Positions 34,983 to 45,100 of a stretch of DNA of 64,000 nt are shown here, piece after piece. Origin of the DNA: Bacteroidota bacterium. Lineage in GTDB: Bacteria > Bacteroidota > Bacteroidia > Chitinophagales > Saprospiraceae. The first letter of the stretch is position 1, and every line of letters begins with the position of its first letter. The notes under the pieces are model-generated. The model did no database searches and was not told where the DNA came from. It saw nothing but the letters and a program-made list of their open reading frames with translations. Where the stretch lies: positions 124,001 through 188,000 of the forward strand of contig JAKOVW010000039.1 in the NCBI GenBank assembly GCA_029781865.1, given 5' to 3'. The translations under genes were made by a program, and so were the position numbers.

Positions 34983-36029
34983 TTGATAATAAAATATTTA
35001 GAAATGACGAATTATATCACGCAAGATGGAAAATCATTTGAGCCAATAAAAGTTGGTAAGCCTGGCAAGCTATTTGAATTATTAGTTAAAAGACTTGAAG
35101 ATTCTTTAAAAACTGATTCTGATGTAACGATTATACCTGATCATAAAATTGTTGATTTTACCGGAATCGAAAGACAATTTGATGTATTTATAATATCTCA
35201 AGTTCAAGGTTATCCGATTGAAATTGCAATTGAATGCAAAGACAATGGTAAGAAAAAAGTTGATGTTGATAAAATAGAAGCATTCAAATCGAAATGCGAA
35301 AGAATACCTTCAATTAATTCCAAAGTTTTTGTATCGCAAATTGGTTATACTAAAGGCGCCATTGCGACTGCAAATATTTATGGTATTACTTTGTTAAGCA
35401 TTAAAAATATTAACGACCTGGATGACAAAGAAATTCATAGTTGGACAAAGCCAATTAATTTTTATTTACAAAAAAGATTTATCAAGTTGGAATTAATAAT
35501 TGTTAATGATAAAGATGGAAATAAATCTTCTGTAAGTAATTATGATACTCATACAATTGAGTTTAGTGGATTTGACCAACCACCCGTTTCGTTGAGGCAA
35601 TTTTGTACATCCTATTTGATAAATTTACCTCATTCAGAATGGAATGAACATTTTACTTCTAAAGATAGACAAACTCCTGTTAAATGTTCATACCGAATCT
35701 ATCCAAAAAAGCCAATGATTATTGGCTGCGAGCATGTCAAAAATTCATACCAATTCCTAGATTTTCACGCAAGTATTTACGAAGAAACAATCGAGTTAGT
35801 AAAAACGGATGCCAAATCATATACAGTATTTGAAAAAGATGCGGAAAAGGCCCAATTTGTTGAAATGATTGGAAAGGGCAATGCAGGTGAAAAGGTAATT
35901 GCGGAATTAATTTTATCTTCTAATAAACCAACTATTACTATTAACTATTCAGTAATCGAAGACAAGAAGATAGTATGTTCTGAATCTAATACCTTTTATA
36001 TAAACGATTTATTACAAGAAGAAGATTAA
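34983..36029 (+). CDS. Mrr-like restriction endonuclease domain protein
   Basis: This is up to 348 residues from TTG at 34983; the in-frame ATG at 35004 (MTNYITQDG) is an equally likely start. Residues about 20-140 form a PD-(D/E)xK nuclease fold of the Mrr type: GKLFELLVKRLED, ERQFDVFIIS (the Asp) and IEIAIECKDNGKKK (E-x-K), then KVFVSQIGYTKGA. The remaining ~200 residues are beta-rich and not recognised, perhaps a target-sensing domain. Mrr-type nucleases cut modified or foreign DNA. It is 3 bp upstream of a gene of unknown family, so they form a two-gene unit. Confidence 0.75.
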   Translation: MIIKYLEMTNYITQDGKSFEPIKVGKPGKLFELLVKRLEDSLKTDSDVTIIPDHKIVDFTGIERQFDVFIISQVQGYPIEIAIECKDNGKKKVDVDKIEAFKSKCERIPSINSKVFVSQIGYTKGAIATANIYGITLLSIKNINDLDDKEIHSWTKPINFYLQKRFIKLELIIVNDKDGNKSSVSNYDTHTIEFSGFDQPPVSLRQFCTSYLINLPHSEWNEHFTSKDRQTPVKCSYRIYPKKPMIIGCEHVKNSYQFLDFHASIYEETIELVKTDAKSYTVFEKDAEKAQFVEMIGKGNAGEKVIAELILSSNKPTITINYSVIEDKKIVCSESNTFYINDLLQEED

Positions 36030-36032
36030 TTT

Positions 36033-36899
36033 TTGGTTGATGTATGTATTACGATTGAAAATAATTCGAAAGGAAGGATAAAAAAGGAGTTATCAATATC
36101 TCAAAAATTAATTGTGTCTAAATTTTATTTGGAAACGAATTCTCTTTATTCAATTAAGAAAATTGATAAAGCTGCAATAGCTAATTCATTTACATCTGCT
36201 TTGGCTTTATTTGAAATTATTTCAAATATTACTTTGGATAAATATGTAAAAAGAAAATCAATAATTCAAAGCGTTTTACATAGTGAAATATTTATTGACT
36301 GGAGGTTTCCACAAGAAATTATACTAAATAGTTTTGACTACTTCGAAGGGGCTATCCTTGTGGACAAGAGAATTGAACACTTAAAAACAATTCTTTCATT
36401 AGTTTTAAAAACATCTTCTTTTGAGGAATTACAAACCTCAAGCAGTAGAATGAAATATGGACTAGAGTATTTTAAAAAAATGGATCGAGATTTGGGAATT
36501 GGCTTTGTGAGTTCTTATATGTTTTATAACTTGTTAAAGCTTGTAACACCAGATAATAAAGAAATTACACAAAGTTCGATTTCGGAGGCCCATAAAAGAA
36601 ATTTAACAATATCTGCTCTTGCTCACATGCTACAAACTTCTTTTCCAGATTTTGTAGAAGACGAGGATGATTTAGACTTACTAATAAAATCATATAATGG
36701 TGGAGTGGATATCCATGTGGAATTCTTTTCCAATTTCTGTTTACATAAATTTATTGAGAATGAACAGCCCGCTAAAAATGATTTCATTGATCTGGGACAT
36801 TTATTCTATTTAAATGATAATATGCATATTGTTTCGGATGACAATTTATTTGAGAAGTTAGGAATAAAGAGTATTAAAACTCAAAATCTCGTTTCCTAA
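36033..36899 (+). CDS. Uncharacterised protein, partner of the Mrr-like nuclease
   Basis: This 288-residue protein starts at TTG 36033, 3 bp after the nuclease stop; no nearby ATG is in frame. It is mainly helical, without signal peptide or membrane segment. The C-terminal part reads NDFIDLGHLFYLND, then IVSDDNLFEKLGIK. This resembles the last strands of PIN-like nuclease domains, where a D-x-x-D-L helix is followed by an Asp-containing 'vT-DD' strand. I did not find the earlier PIN acidic residues with confidence, so this is only a hint. No family assigned. Confidence 0.6.
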   Translation: MVDVCITIENNSKGRIKKELSISQKLIVSKFYLETNSLYSIKKIDKAAIANSFTSALALFEIISNITLDKYVKRKSIIQSVLHSEIFIDWRFPQEIILNSFDYFEGAILVDKRIEHLKTILSLVLKTSSFEELQTSSSRMKYGLEYFKKMDRDLGIGFVSSYMFYNLLKLVTPDNKEITQSSISEAHKRNLTISALAHMLQTSFPDFVEDEDDLDLLIKSYNGGVDIHVEFFSNFCLHKFIENEQPAKNDFIDLGHLFYLNDNMHIVSDDNLFEKLGIKSIKTQNLVS

Positions 36900-37006
36900 A
36901 CAAAATATAAGCATTCAACCAAATTAATTAGCCAGGATATGTTTACCTATGGCATGGTAATTCCTAAAAGACAAAGACTTAGTATTTACAAAAATTTACA
37001 TTCGTT

Positions 37007-37037
37007 TTTGCGAATTTCTTAAAATTACGGATATTTG
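37007..37037 (+). promoter_or_regulatory. Promoter of the TM protein/HerA-like ATPase operon
   Basis: TTTG at 37007-37010 and GATATTTG at 37030-37037 are separated by exactly 19 bp, the Bacteroidota -33/-7 spacing. The -7 box has one mismatch to TAnnTTTG. The gene starts 50 bp downstream. Confidence 0.5.
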
Positions 37038-37086
37038 GAGGCCCTAAAACCGAATAAACTTATTTATTCATTCAAAACCAACCAGC

Positions 37087-37629
37087 ATGAGTACTTTAAT
37101 TGTTGTCGTCATCATTGGATTTATCCTGTACGCTCTTTTCAACCGATCAGAAGCAGTAAAGAACTGGAGCACTCTCATTCCAAACATCCAACATGATCCA
37201 GAAGATTTTTATGAACTTGTGGAACAAATTTTAAAGGAACGAAAAGTTCCAGGCATCAAAACGGACAGAAGAACCTTTAAGGAAGGAGGTGTTTTATCAT
37301 CCCACCGATTGTATCTCCAATTGTCTCGTGGAGATTATATCTTCCATATCTGCGGTGCTCCCTGGGGAAATGGATTCTTCTTTTCTTGGTGGATGCGGAA
37401 AATGGATGACCCACTTGGAGATATGTTGAAGAACCTTCCCTTTGTTGGGAAAATATTTGCATCAAGAATCGACTATGATACCTATTACCGCCTTGATACT
37501 GATATGATGTTCCGAACCAGTGTGCATCAAAGTGTCTTAGCAGCCATAGAAAAGCTTACTGAAGGTAAAGGTATCAGACCCCTTACCGAATTAGAACGTA
37601 CTGCTGACTTGCGGATGATTGGCAAATGA
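37087..37629 (+). CDS. Small single-pass membrane protein, partner of HerA/TraD-like ATPase
   Basis: This 180-residue protein has one N-terminal membrane segment (residues 4-19). It also has a globular part with aromatic-rich FHICGAPWGNGFFFSWWMRK and a helical C-terminus. No known domain is recognised. Its stop overlaps the start of the ATPase gene (ATGA at 37626-37629), a sign of translational coupling and a likely physical partner, for instance a membrane anchor of the ATPase ring. Confidence 0.72.
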   Translation: MSTLIVVVIIGFILYALFNRSEAVKNWSTLIPNIQHDPEDFYELVEQILKERKVPGIKTDRRTFKEGGVLSSHRLYLQLSRGDYIFHICGAPWGNGFFFSWWMRKMDDPLGDMLKNLPFVGKIFASRIDYDTYYRLDTDMMFRTSVHQSVLAAIEKLTEGKGIRPLTELERTADLRMIGK

Positions 37630-40600
37630 GTTACGGTCTGTCAGAATATCTCACTGCTCAATTCTATGCCTGGGAACAAAGGGGGCGTGGCTGGAAAGTA
37701 TTTGGAGAACCAGTTCAATTAGAATCGGTGTTCATTCCATTCTTTGGTCATTTTCCACCTCAGACAACTGGACAAATTGATGATGGAACACGGCCAATAT
37801 TCTTTCCACAAATACAAGAAGCCTTAGGTCTTTTTAAAAAACCAGCATCAACAATGTATGGAGAGGAAGCGTTCGCTAAACTGGGAGAGATCTACTCAAT
37901 TGAAGCTTACAGCTATGAAAATTCAAATCCTGTAACAGAATTCCAGATCAATTTTGATAAGGATGCCAGAATTGCATTTGAGAATATTGAGCAGTTACTA
38001 TTAATGCTTTCAACCTGTGAAGGAATAGTCGGATTTGAAATATTTGGTACAAAAGATAGAATTGCAATTCAATTTGTCTGCACCAGTCATAAAGCAGGAG
38101 CTTTTAAATCACATATCGCTGCTTATGCTCCTGGCGTAGTTATCAATGAACGTCCAAATAATTTAAGAAGCTCAATTGACTTCACTCAGACTGTATGTGT
38201 GAATGATGTAGGATTACGAGATGAATTTATGCGTCCACTTCGGGTATGGAATAAATTTGATCCAGATCCATTAGCCGGATGTATTGCTTCACTTGAATCA
38301 ATCGGAGATGGTGAATTTGGAATGCTTCAAATCTTGTTTCAACCCGCAATGAATCCCTGGGCTGAAAGTATATATCGGTCATTAACTGATGGCAAAGGAG
38401 GCCCATTCTTTAATGATGCAGCCGATATGTTACCACTAGCCAAAGAGAAAGTTTCAAGTCCTTTATTTGCAACTGTAATACGAAGTATTGGACAAGCTAC
38501 AATTCAAGAAAGAGCACAAATAATATCGGAGCAGATAGCCCAAAGTTTGTTTTCATTTCACCGGAGCGGAAGTAATACCTTGATTCCACTTGCTGGAGCA
38601 TTAAGCTGTGATGCTGATGATATTATCTTGCGTAGGTCTAGAAGAATTGGAATGCTCCTCAATAGCAATGAGCTTGCTTCAATGGTGCATATTCCTGATC
38701 GTTCTGTAGTATCACCTAAACTTCGAGCCTATGCTGGAAAGACAAAACAAGCTCCTACAGATCTGGCTGGTCGAACTTACGAGTTAGGAATCAACACCCA
38801 TTTAGGGCAAGAATTGGTTGTTACTCTATCGGATCAACATCGCTTACGGCACATGCATGTTATCGGTGCAACTGGCACAGGTAAATCATCATTGCTTCTC
38901 AAACTAATTATACAAGATGTTTATCATGATAGAGGAATAGCAGTTCTTGATCCACATGGAGATTTAATTGATGAGATCATTAAGAACGTACCGGATGAAA
39001 GCTTAAAAAATGTCATTTTAGTTGATCCCTCCGATAATGAATATCCGATTGGACTTAATCTGTTGTCTGCATATTCGGAACCAGAGAAGATAATCCTATC
39101 ATCCGACCTAGTAGCTCTCTTTAGACGCTTTGCCACTTCCTGGGGTGATCAAATGACATCAGTATTGGCTAATGCTATTAATGCAATAATTGAAAGCGAG
39201 ACTGGTGGAACACTGATTGACCTAAGACGATTCCTAGTTGAACCCAATTTTAGAAACAAGTTCCTTCAAACAGTAAGAGACCCTAATATTCTATATTACT
39301 GGAAAAACGAGTTTCAATTGCTTCGCGCAAATACAGTGGCTCCAATACTGACTCGCTTAGATACTTTCCTCCGCCCTCGAATTGTCCGAAACATGATGGC
39401 TCAAAAAGAAGGCCTTGATTTTAGCGACGTTCTGGAAAACAAGAAGATATTATTAGTAAAGCTTGCTCAGGGACTTATCGGCGAAGAAAACAGCTATTTG
39501 TTAGGCACGCTTTTTGTGGCCAAACTACACCAAGCCGCCCAACAACGACAAAATATTCCACCAGAACAGCGCAAGCCATTCTATTTCTACATTGATGAAT
39601 TTCAGAATTTCATTACCCCCTCAATGTCAGCAATCCTCACTGGTGCTCGTAAGTACGGATTAGGATTAATACTAGCTCACCAAGATCTTGATCAATTAGC
39701 ACATAGGGATAATGAACTTGCCAACTCAGTCTTATCCAATCCCTCGATTCGGGTATGTTTTAGATGTGGTGATAAAGACGCTACTAAGTTAGAAAGCGGA
39801 TTTTCTTACTTTGATTCAACTGATTTACAAAGCTTACCGATAGGTCAGTCCATTGTTCGTGTAGGCCAGAAAGACCATGATTTTAATTTATCCTTTACTC
39901 CATTCCCAAAAGTAGAAAATACTATAGCTGAAGGAAAACAAAGAACAGTAATAGATCATTGTCGATCAACGTATGCTCTGAATCAAAGCAAGGTTGAAGA
40001 AATATTAAGAGAGGCTTTACAGATAGAAGCTATTCCAGTTAAACCGGAGAAATCTATTCAGGTCGTTAAGGAAGAAAAGCCACCACCGGAAATACTTATT
40101 GAAATGCCACAAATTGCTAAAGAAAAAGACACGCCTAAAATTGACTTGGAAGTTGAAGCAAAGCAGTTTATTAATAAAGAAGTAGAAAAAGAAAGGCAAC
40201 GAGAGCACCGATTTATTCAGGAGTATATTAAAAAGGTAGCTGAGGCCAGAAATTTTAAAGCAGTTTTAGAAGAACCAATAAATAACTATGCTGGAAAAGT
40301 TGATGTGAGCTTGCATCGAGATGATCTAAAAATTGCTTGTGAGATTTCCGTAACTAATACGATAGAATACGAAGTTCAAAACATCCAGAAATGCTTAGCT
40401 GCGGACTATTTATTAACATTTATGATTTCCAATGACGCAAAGCATCTAAATGATATTAGGTCATTGGCAGTCCGCGAAATAGATCAAGCATTTCATAATA
40501 GGATATATTTTGTTTCCAAAGATGAATTTGTTAATCAGCTTGACTCCTTTCTTGCTCAAAAATCTCAACCAACAGAAATAAGGGCAAAGGGATATAGAGT

Positions 40601-40700
40601 AAAATTGAATTATAACGCCTCACAGGATTCTTCAGGGCAACAAAAGGCTTTGAAGGATATTATTGTTTCTTCGCTTAGAAGGAAGGATGGTGACAAATAA
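37626..40700 (+). CDS. HerA/TraD-type DNA-pumping ATPase with C-terminal nuclease-like region
   Basis: This 1024-residue protein has an N-terminal region of about 380 residues that I do not recognise. The P-loop ATPase domain (about 385-760) has Walker A GATGTGKSS near residue 414, LDPHGDLIDEII, Walker B FYFYIDEFQNF near 655, and a late Arg/Gln motif GARKYGLGLILAHQDLDQL. This is the HerA/VirD4/TraD branch that moves DNA in conjugation or works with nucleases. A charged coiled region (about 800-860) leads to a segment GKVDVSLH ... IACEISVTNTIEYEV (about 888-918), which looks like a PD-(D/E)xK core with Ser in place of Lys. The nuclease assignment is inference. It is coupled to the membrane-protein gene. 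Confidence 0.82.
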   Translation: MSYGLSEYLTAQFYAWEQRGRGWKVFGEPVQLESVFIPFFGHFPPQTTGQIDDGTRPIFFPQIQEALGLFKKPASTMYGEEAFAKLGEIYSIEAYSYENSNPVTEFQINFDKDARIAFENIEQLLLMLSTCEGIVGFEIFGTKDRIAIQFVCTSHKAGAFKSHIAAYAPGVVINERPNNLRSSIDFTQTVCVNDVGLRDEFMRPLRVWNKFDPDPLAGCIASLESIGDGEFGMLQILFQPAMNPWAESIYRSLTDGKGGPFFNDAADMLPLAKEKVSSPLFATVIRSIGQATIQERAQIISEQIAQSLFSFHRSGSNTLIPLAGALSCDADDIILRRSRRIGMLLNSNELASMVHIPDRSVVSPKLRAYAGKTKQAPTDLAGRTYELGINTHLGQELVVTLSDQHRLRHMHVIGATGTGKSSLLLKLIIQDVYHDRGIAVLDPHGDLIDEIIKNVPDESLKNVILVDPSDNEYPIGLNLLSAYSEPEKIILSSDLVALFRRFATSWGDQMTSVLANAINAIIESETGGTLIDLRRFLVEPNFRNKFLQTVRDPNILYYWKNEFQLLRANTVAPILTRLDTFLRPRIVRNMMAQKEGLDFSDVLENKKILLVKLAQGLIGEENSYLLGTLFVAKLHQAAQQRQNIPPEQRKPFYFYIDEFQNFITPSMSAILTGARKYGLGLILAHQDLDQLAHRDNELANSVLSNPSIRVCFRCGDKDATKLESGFSYFDSTDLQSLPIGQSIVRVGQKDHDFNLSFTPFPKVENTIAEGKQRTVIDHCRSTYALNQSKVEEILREALQIEAIPVKPEKSIQVVKEEKPPPEILIEMPQIAKEKDTPKIDLEVEAKQFINKEVEKERQREHRFIQEYIKKVAEARNFKAVLEEPINNYAGKVDVSLHRDDLKIACEISVTNTIEYEVQNIQKCLAADYLLTFMISNDAKHLNDIRSLAVREIDQAFHNRIYFVSKDEFVNQLDSFLAQKSQPTEIRAKGYRVKLNYNASQDSSGQQKALKDIIVSSLRRKDGDK

Positions 40701-40804
40701 AGAGTTAGATTTGAATATGAATTATAAGATACCGTCATTTTGTGTGGACTATAAAGTAAATGGTTAGTTCGAGAGATCCACAATGACAAAGACCTATTGA
40801 GTTA

Positions 40805-41125
40805 ATGAAATTATTTGTAACAAATCCGAAGACAAATCAGAAAGTTTATCTGAACATGCTTGCTTCCACAAGACGTGAATTGGCTGGTCTTATAGGTAGC
40901 TCATGGTTTTATTTGGTTGGAGAACGATATCATGTTCATAACGTGGTAGCAGAATCTGAGAATAACAACACAGCAGCAGGAGCAATTGTAGGAGGATTAA
41001 TTGGAGCATTAAGTGGTTCTTTTGGGGTACTAATAGGGGGATCTATTGGTGGAGCATTAGGTAGTGAAAAAGATAAAGAAGAAAGACAAAAAGTAGAATA
41101 TTTTAATAATAGTAGTGTGTTATAA
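40805..41125 (+). CDS. Small glycine-zipper membrane protein
   Basis: This is a 106-residue protein. A short N-terminal domain (KLFVTNPKTNQKVYLN, RRELAGLIGSSWFYL) precedes a glycine-zipper stretch (AAGAIVGGLIGALSGSFGVLIGGSIGGALG, residues about 58-87). The tail is charged. Glycine zippers pack in membranes and are known in pore-forming or lysis proteins and in surface antigens. Its stop overlaps the next start by one base (TAATG), so the two are coupled. Function unknown. Confidence 0.65.
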   Translation: MKLFVTNPKTNQKVYLNMLASTRRELAGLIGSSWFYLVGERYHVHNVVAESENNNTAAGAIVGGLIGALSGSFGVLIGGSIGGALGSEKDKEERQKVEYFNNSSVL

Positions 41126-41652
41126 TGTTGAAGATATTAGATTGGAAATATATAAGTCTTACAGTGTTCTTGTTAGCACTAAGTTTCTTGTCCTATATTT
41201 TCAAAACTCAAGTATTTTTAGTTATTCAAGCTATTATTGAATTTCCATATCTCAATATTTTCGCGGGAACTTTTACGGCAATTATTACAATTGTTCATAA
41301 GATTAAAACAAGAAAATTTAGACTTAGTCCATCAATGTCGTTCAATGAGTTTAGAATTCCGGTTGAAGATATGCTTTCGTTCGTTGGTAGTACTATTACA
41401 ATAGTTGGTTCTCTGGCGTTAGCCAAAGGAATTTATTTACAAACAACTACTGGGATAAAGTATTTTCTCTCAGTTGATAATGGAATTGAACTAAGTTTCA
41501 TAGGATTAGTTGTAGCATATCTATTTTATATTTCTGTGATGGAATTGGCGACACAATGTAAGGAAATTTGTGTCCTAAATATCATCAGTAACGAAAGCAT
41601 CAAACCAATTCCAGAATCGGAAGTTAAAGATGAGGTCCCACCTATATCTTAG
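41125..41652 (+). CDS. Small multi-pass membrane protein of unknown function
   Basis: This 175-residue protein has about four hydrophobic segments (roughly residues 8-25, 30-57, 85-104 and 120-140). A positively charged loop lies near residue 62 (KIKTRKFRLS) and the C-terminus is acidic. No known motif is recognised. It is coupled by the overlap TAATG with the glycine-zipper gene, so the two products may form one membrane complex. Confidence 0.65.
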   Translation: MLKILDWKYISLTVFLLALSFLSYIFKTQVFLVIQAIIEFPYLNIFAGTFTAIITIVHKIKTRKFRLSPSMSFNEFRIPVEDMLSFVGSTITIVGSLALAKGIYLQTTTGIKYFLSVDNGIELSFIGLVVAYLFYISVMELATQCKEICVLNIISNESIKPIPESEVKDEVPPIS

Positions 41653-41803
41653 TTGGACTTAAAGGGTAAAATTATCCAATATCAAGTAAGTTATAGCCTT
41701 AATGGAAAAATCACGATTTAATAATCATTTGCTTTGATTTCTGCCTTAGTTCGTCTAATACAGGCTTTTTAGCCCTTAAACAGACTTTGATAACTATGCA
41801 ACG

Positions 41804-42022
41804 AACCCTTCAGGGTTGGATTGGTCATTTATATCGTGATTCTGCTACAATCATTTCACCCCTTCGGGGTTGGACGCGTTGCTACAATAATGTCACCCCT
41901 TCGGGGTTGAATGGCTCATTAATATCTTGATTCTTCTGCTACAATCATTGCACCCCTTCGGGGTTGGAAGTATTGCTGAAAACGTGATTGCGTTCATGCA
42001 ATTATGTAATCCCTTCAGGGCT
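41804..42022. repeat. Five palindromic intergenic repeats (ACCCCTTCGGGGTT type)
   Basis: Palindromes lie at 41804-41817, 41858-41871, 41895-41908, 41952-41965 and 42009-42022. The middle three are exact ACCCCTTCGGGGTT and the outer two variants have CTTCAGG. The exact copies are preceded by a shared GCTACAATCATTTC-like stretch, so the repeat unit is about 30 bp, with irregular spacing of 37-57 bp. They could form small RNA hairpins with a UUCG-type loop. Position is the 547-bp gap between the membrane-protein gene and the first giant gene; nothing else was found in the gap. Confidence 0.8.
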
Positions 42023-42199
42023 GTGGTTTATTAGAGTTTCAAGTTTTTTAAAATTTAGTCTTTGCGGTCACGGGTCCGGACTTTGTCCGTCATTTATATT
42101 CCACCAACTTATCGCATTAGTACTGTTCAATTTTTTGCCTGATAACTAACTACTTAAGCGGAAAATCCTCAACTTTATGTCCCCGGAATACCGGCTTGA

Positions 42200-45100
42200 A
42201 TGAAACTGCACATTATATCAGGTATTATATGCCTGTGGTGTTCAACCGCTACAGCGCAATTTGAAAGTACGGTTGCCCAGGCTCAGGGCGCTTCTTGCTG
42301 TTGTGGTCAGTTTGTAGAAATTTTCTTCCCTAATCTCGATTTTGAATCCCCGCCTTCCCCTGCACCGGGTACATTCATTACTTATGGCGTTGGTCAAAAC
42401 TTTGGCGGATGGACGGTAACCAGGGCTACTATCGATCATTGTGATGCACTGGTTGGCAATCTTGGAGCCGGAAATCCCAATGGAGCTTCTTTTTTCGTGG
42501 ACCTTCATGGGTCCCCCGGTTTTGGAGCGATTTCTTATGATCTATATGGCCTCACTCCCGGAAGTCAATATCGCATCGAATTCTGGACCGCCCAAAATGG
42601 GAGTGGATTTTCGTCAACCGGGACTTTAAAAATTGCTAATGGTGCCTGGCTCAATGAAAACTGGACCGTTTCTGAATCGGGTGCGGTGTTTTGGTTTAAA
42701 TTAAGCTATGAGTTTATGGCAACAGCCAGTACCGCAACCATGGAATTTAGCAGCACAGGTCCTTTCACTTATCAAGGTACATTGGTAGATGATATTCACA
42801 TTTTCGAATGTCCCGGCGATATGGAAAAACCGGTCGTAACCAATCCTCCGGATGATGAAGTCTATGAATGCGATAAAGATGTACCTAAAGCACCTAAATT
42901 ATTTGCAACAGATAATTGCGATCCGAATCCGGTAATCACGTTTAAAGAAACAACAGATGTCATCGATCCATGCACCAAAAAAATTACACGCAACTGGGAA
43001 ATAAAAGATGTATGTGGAAATATTCAAAAAGAAGATCAGGTCATCGATGTGATTGACAAAACACCACCGTCTTTTACAAAGCTTCCTCAAAACAAAGTAT
43101 TGACCTGCGATAAAGACATTACAAAAGAATTTAATGACTGGTTAAAAAAGAATGGAAATGCAACGGCAACTGATGCCTGTGGTGCGGTAAGCTGGCGTGC
43201 AGATTACGATCACATGCCTAAAAAATATTGCGATACGGTTATCGTCAATTTTATTTCCACAGATCATTGTGGCAATGAAAGTTCGGAATTTGCCAACTTT
43301 GTTGTCCGAGATACGGTCGCTCCAAAATTTATCATTAAAGCGGAAAATAAAAATTATGTATGTACGCCTAACGCAAAGGATTCCCTTCGCGCCTGGTTGG
43401 CGAATTACGGTTTTTCTAAAACTACTACAGATTGTGATACGGTTATTTTGAGTTCCAATTTTGACGGAGATTCTACCAAAAATCCGTTGCAACTCACTTT
43501 TTATGCAAAGGACCGATGTGGAAACCGCGATAGTTGCACCGCTACTTTTTCATACCGCAGCAGCAATGATACGTTTCGCATCACCAACTATTCCTGCAGT
43601 TTTCCTTCCAATTCTTCAGATACGTTTTCTTATGTTATCAATGGCTGCGACAGTATCGTCATTCTTCAAAAAATCAAATACGATACAGATACCAGTTACA
43701 TTCAAACGAATACCTGCAATCCCAATCAACCCAAATTTGATACGCTCCATTACACCAATGCCTTTGGTTGCGATTCGCTGATTGTAAATGAATATGTACT
43801 TCATCCCATTGCAATCACCCGTTTGCAAAAAATGAATTGCAGTTATCTCAATTATTCTACAGATACGGCGACACTCTCCGGCCAATTTTGCGATTCCATA
43901 ATCATCACAGAGTACATTCCACTTCAAAAAGACAGCAGCACGGTTATCTTAAATACCTGTGACATCAGTAAAACCGACACTTCCATTTTATCGTTGATCA
44001 ATAGATTTGGCTGCGACAGCATTGTTACGGTTTATACACTGTACAGTCCGCAACAAATGACTTTCCTTACCAAAAAGGTATGTGGACTATCACAGAATTA
44101 TACCGACACGGTGAAATACACAACGGGCTTGTGTGACAGTCTGGTCATTACCTTACACACTCCATTGCCATTAGATACAACGCGTATTCAAAGTTCGACC
44201 TGCGATCCATCCAAAGCCGGAATTTTTTCCAGTACTTTAAAAAATCAATTTGGATGTGACAGTCTCGTCATTGAAAACATTCAGCTTAATCCGTCTGATT
44301 CCATTTTCCTGTCGCAAACCACTTGCATCCTTTCAGAATCCGGAATCCTTACAAAGCAGTATAAAAATAAATTCGGATGCGACAGTATTGTAAAAACAAC
44401 CATTACCTTCATTCCCTCAGACACAACACAGATTCAACGAACTACCTGCGATTTTGCTGCAGCTGGTATTAAAACTATGATTCTTAAAGGTGTCACCTGC
44501 GATAGTGTAGTTATTGTTACTACTGACTTCGTTCCTTCTGATACTACAAAGATTCAACAAACCACCTGCGATTATACTGCAGCTGGTATTAAAACAATGA
44601 TTCTGAAAGGTGTCACATGCGATAGTGTGGTTATTGTTATTACCGACTTCGTTCCTTCTGATACCATTCATTTAAGCAAGACGTCCTGCGATCCATCCAT
44701 AGCCGGTTTGGATACGCTTATTTTACTAAATTCTAAAGGCTGCGACAGCATTGTGATGACCAACACTGCATATATACCGTTGCGTTTAAAATTCGGATTG
44801 GATTCGATCACTTGTTTTAATCAACATGATGGCATTTTCAGAATTTTGAATCCTGGCGATTTTGGTGCACCGTATGATATAATTTTGAACAACAATAACC
44901 TTGGTGCGCTGAATCAGATTTCTAATCTTAGTCCCGGTTCTTATGAACTATTTATACGCGATCGAAATGGATGCGTTACGGATTCCATTGATTTCACTTT
45001 AAGCAATCCACCGGAATTGATGATCGATCTCGGCAATGATCTGGATGTAAAAGCAGGATCCAACATCAATTTAAATTTGCAATCCAACAAAACATTGCAA

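Noticed and set aside
37626-40700. Evidence for a complete conjugation system
   Set aside because: Only a coupling-type ATPase is present; no relaxase, VirB4, pilus or mating-pair genes are seen in the window.
41804-42022. Possible CRISPR array
   Set aside because: Repeats are short palindromes with variable flanks and irregular spacing, there are no uniform spacers, and no cas genes are in the window.
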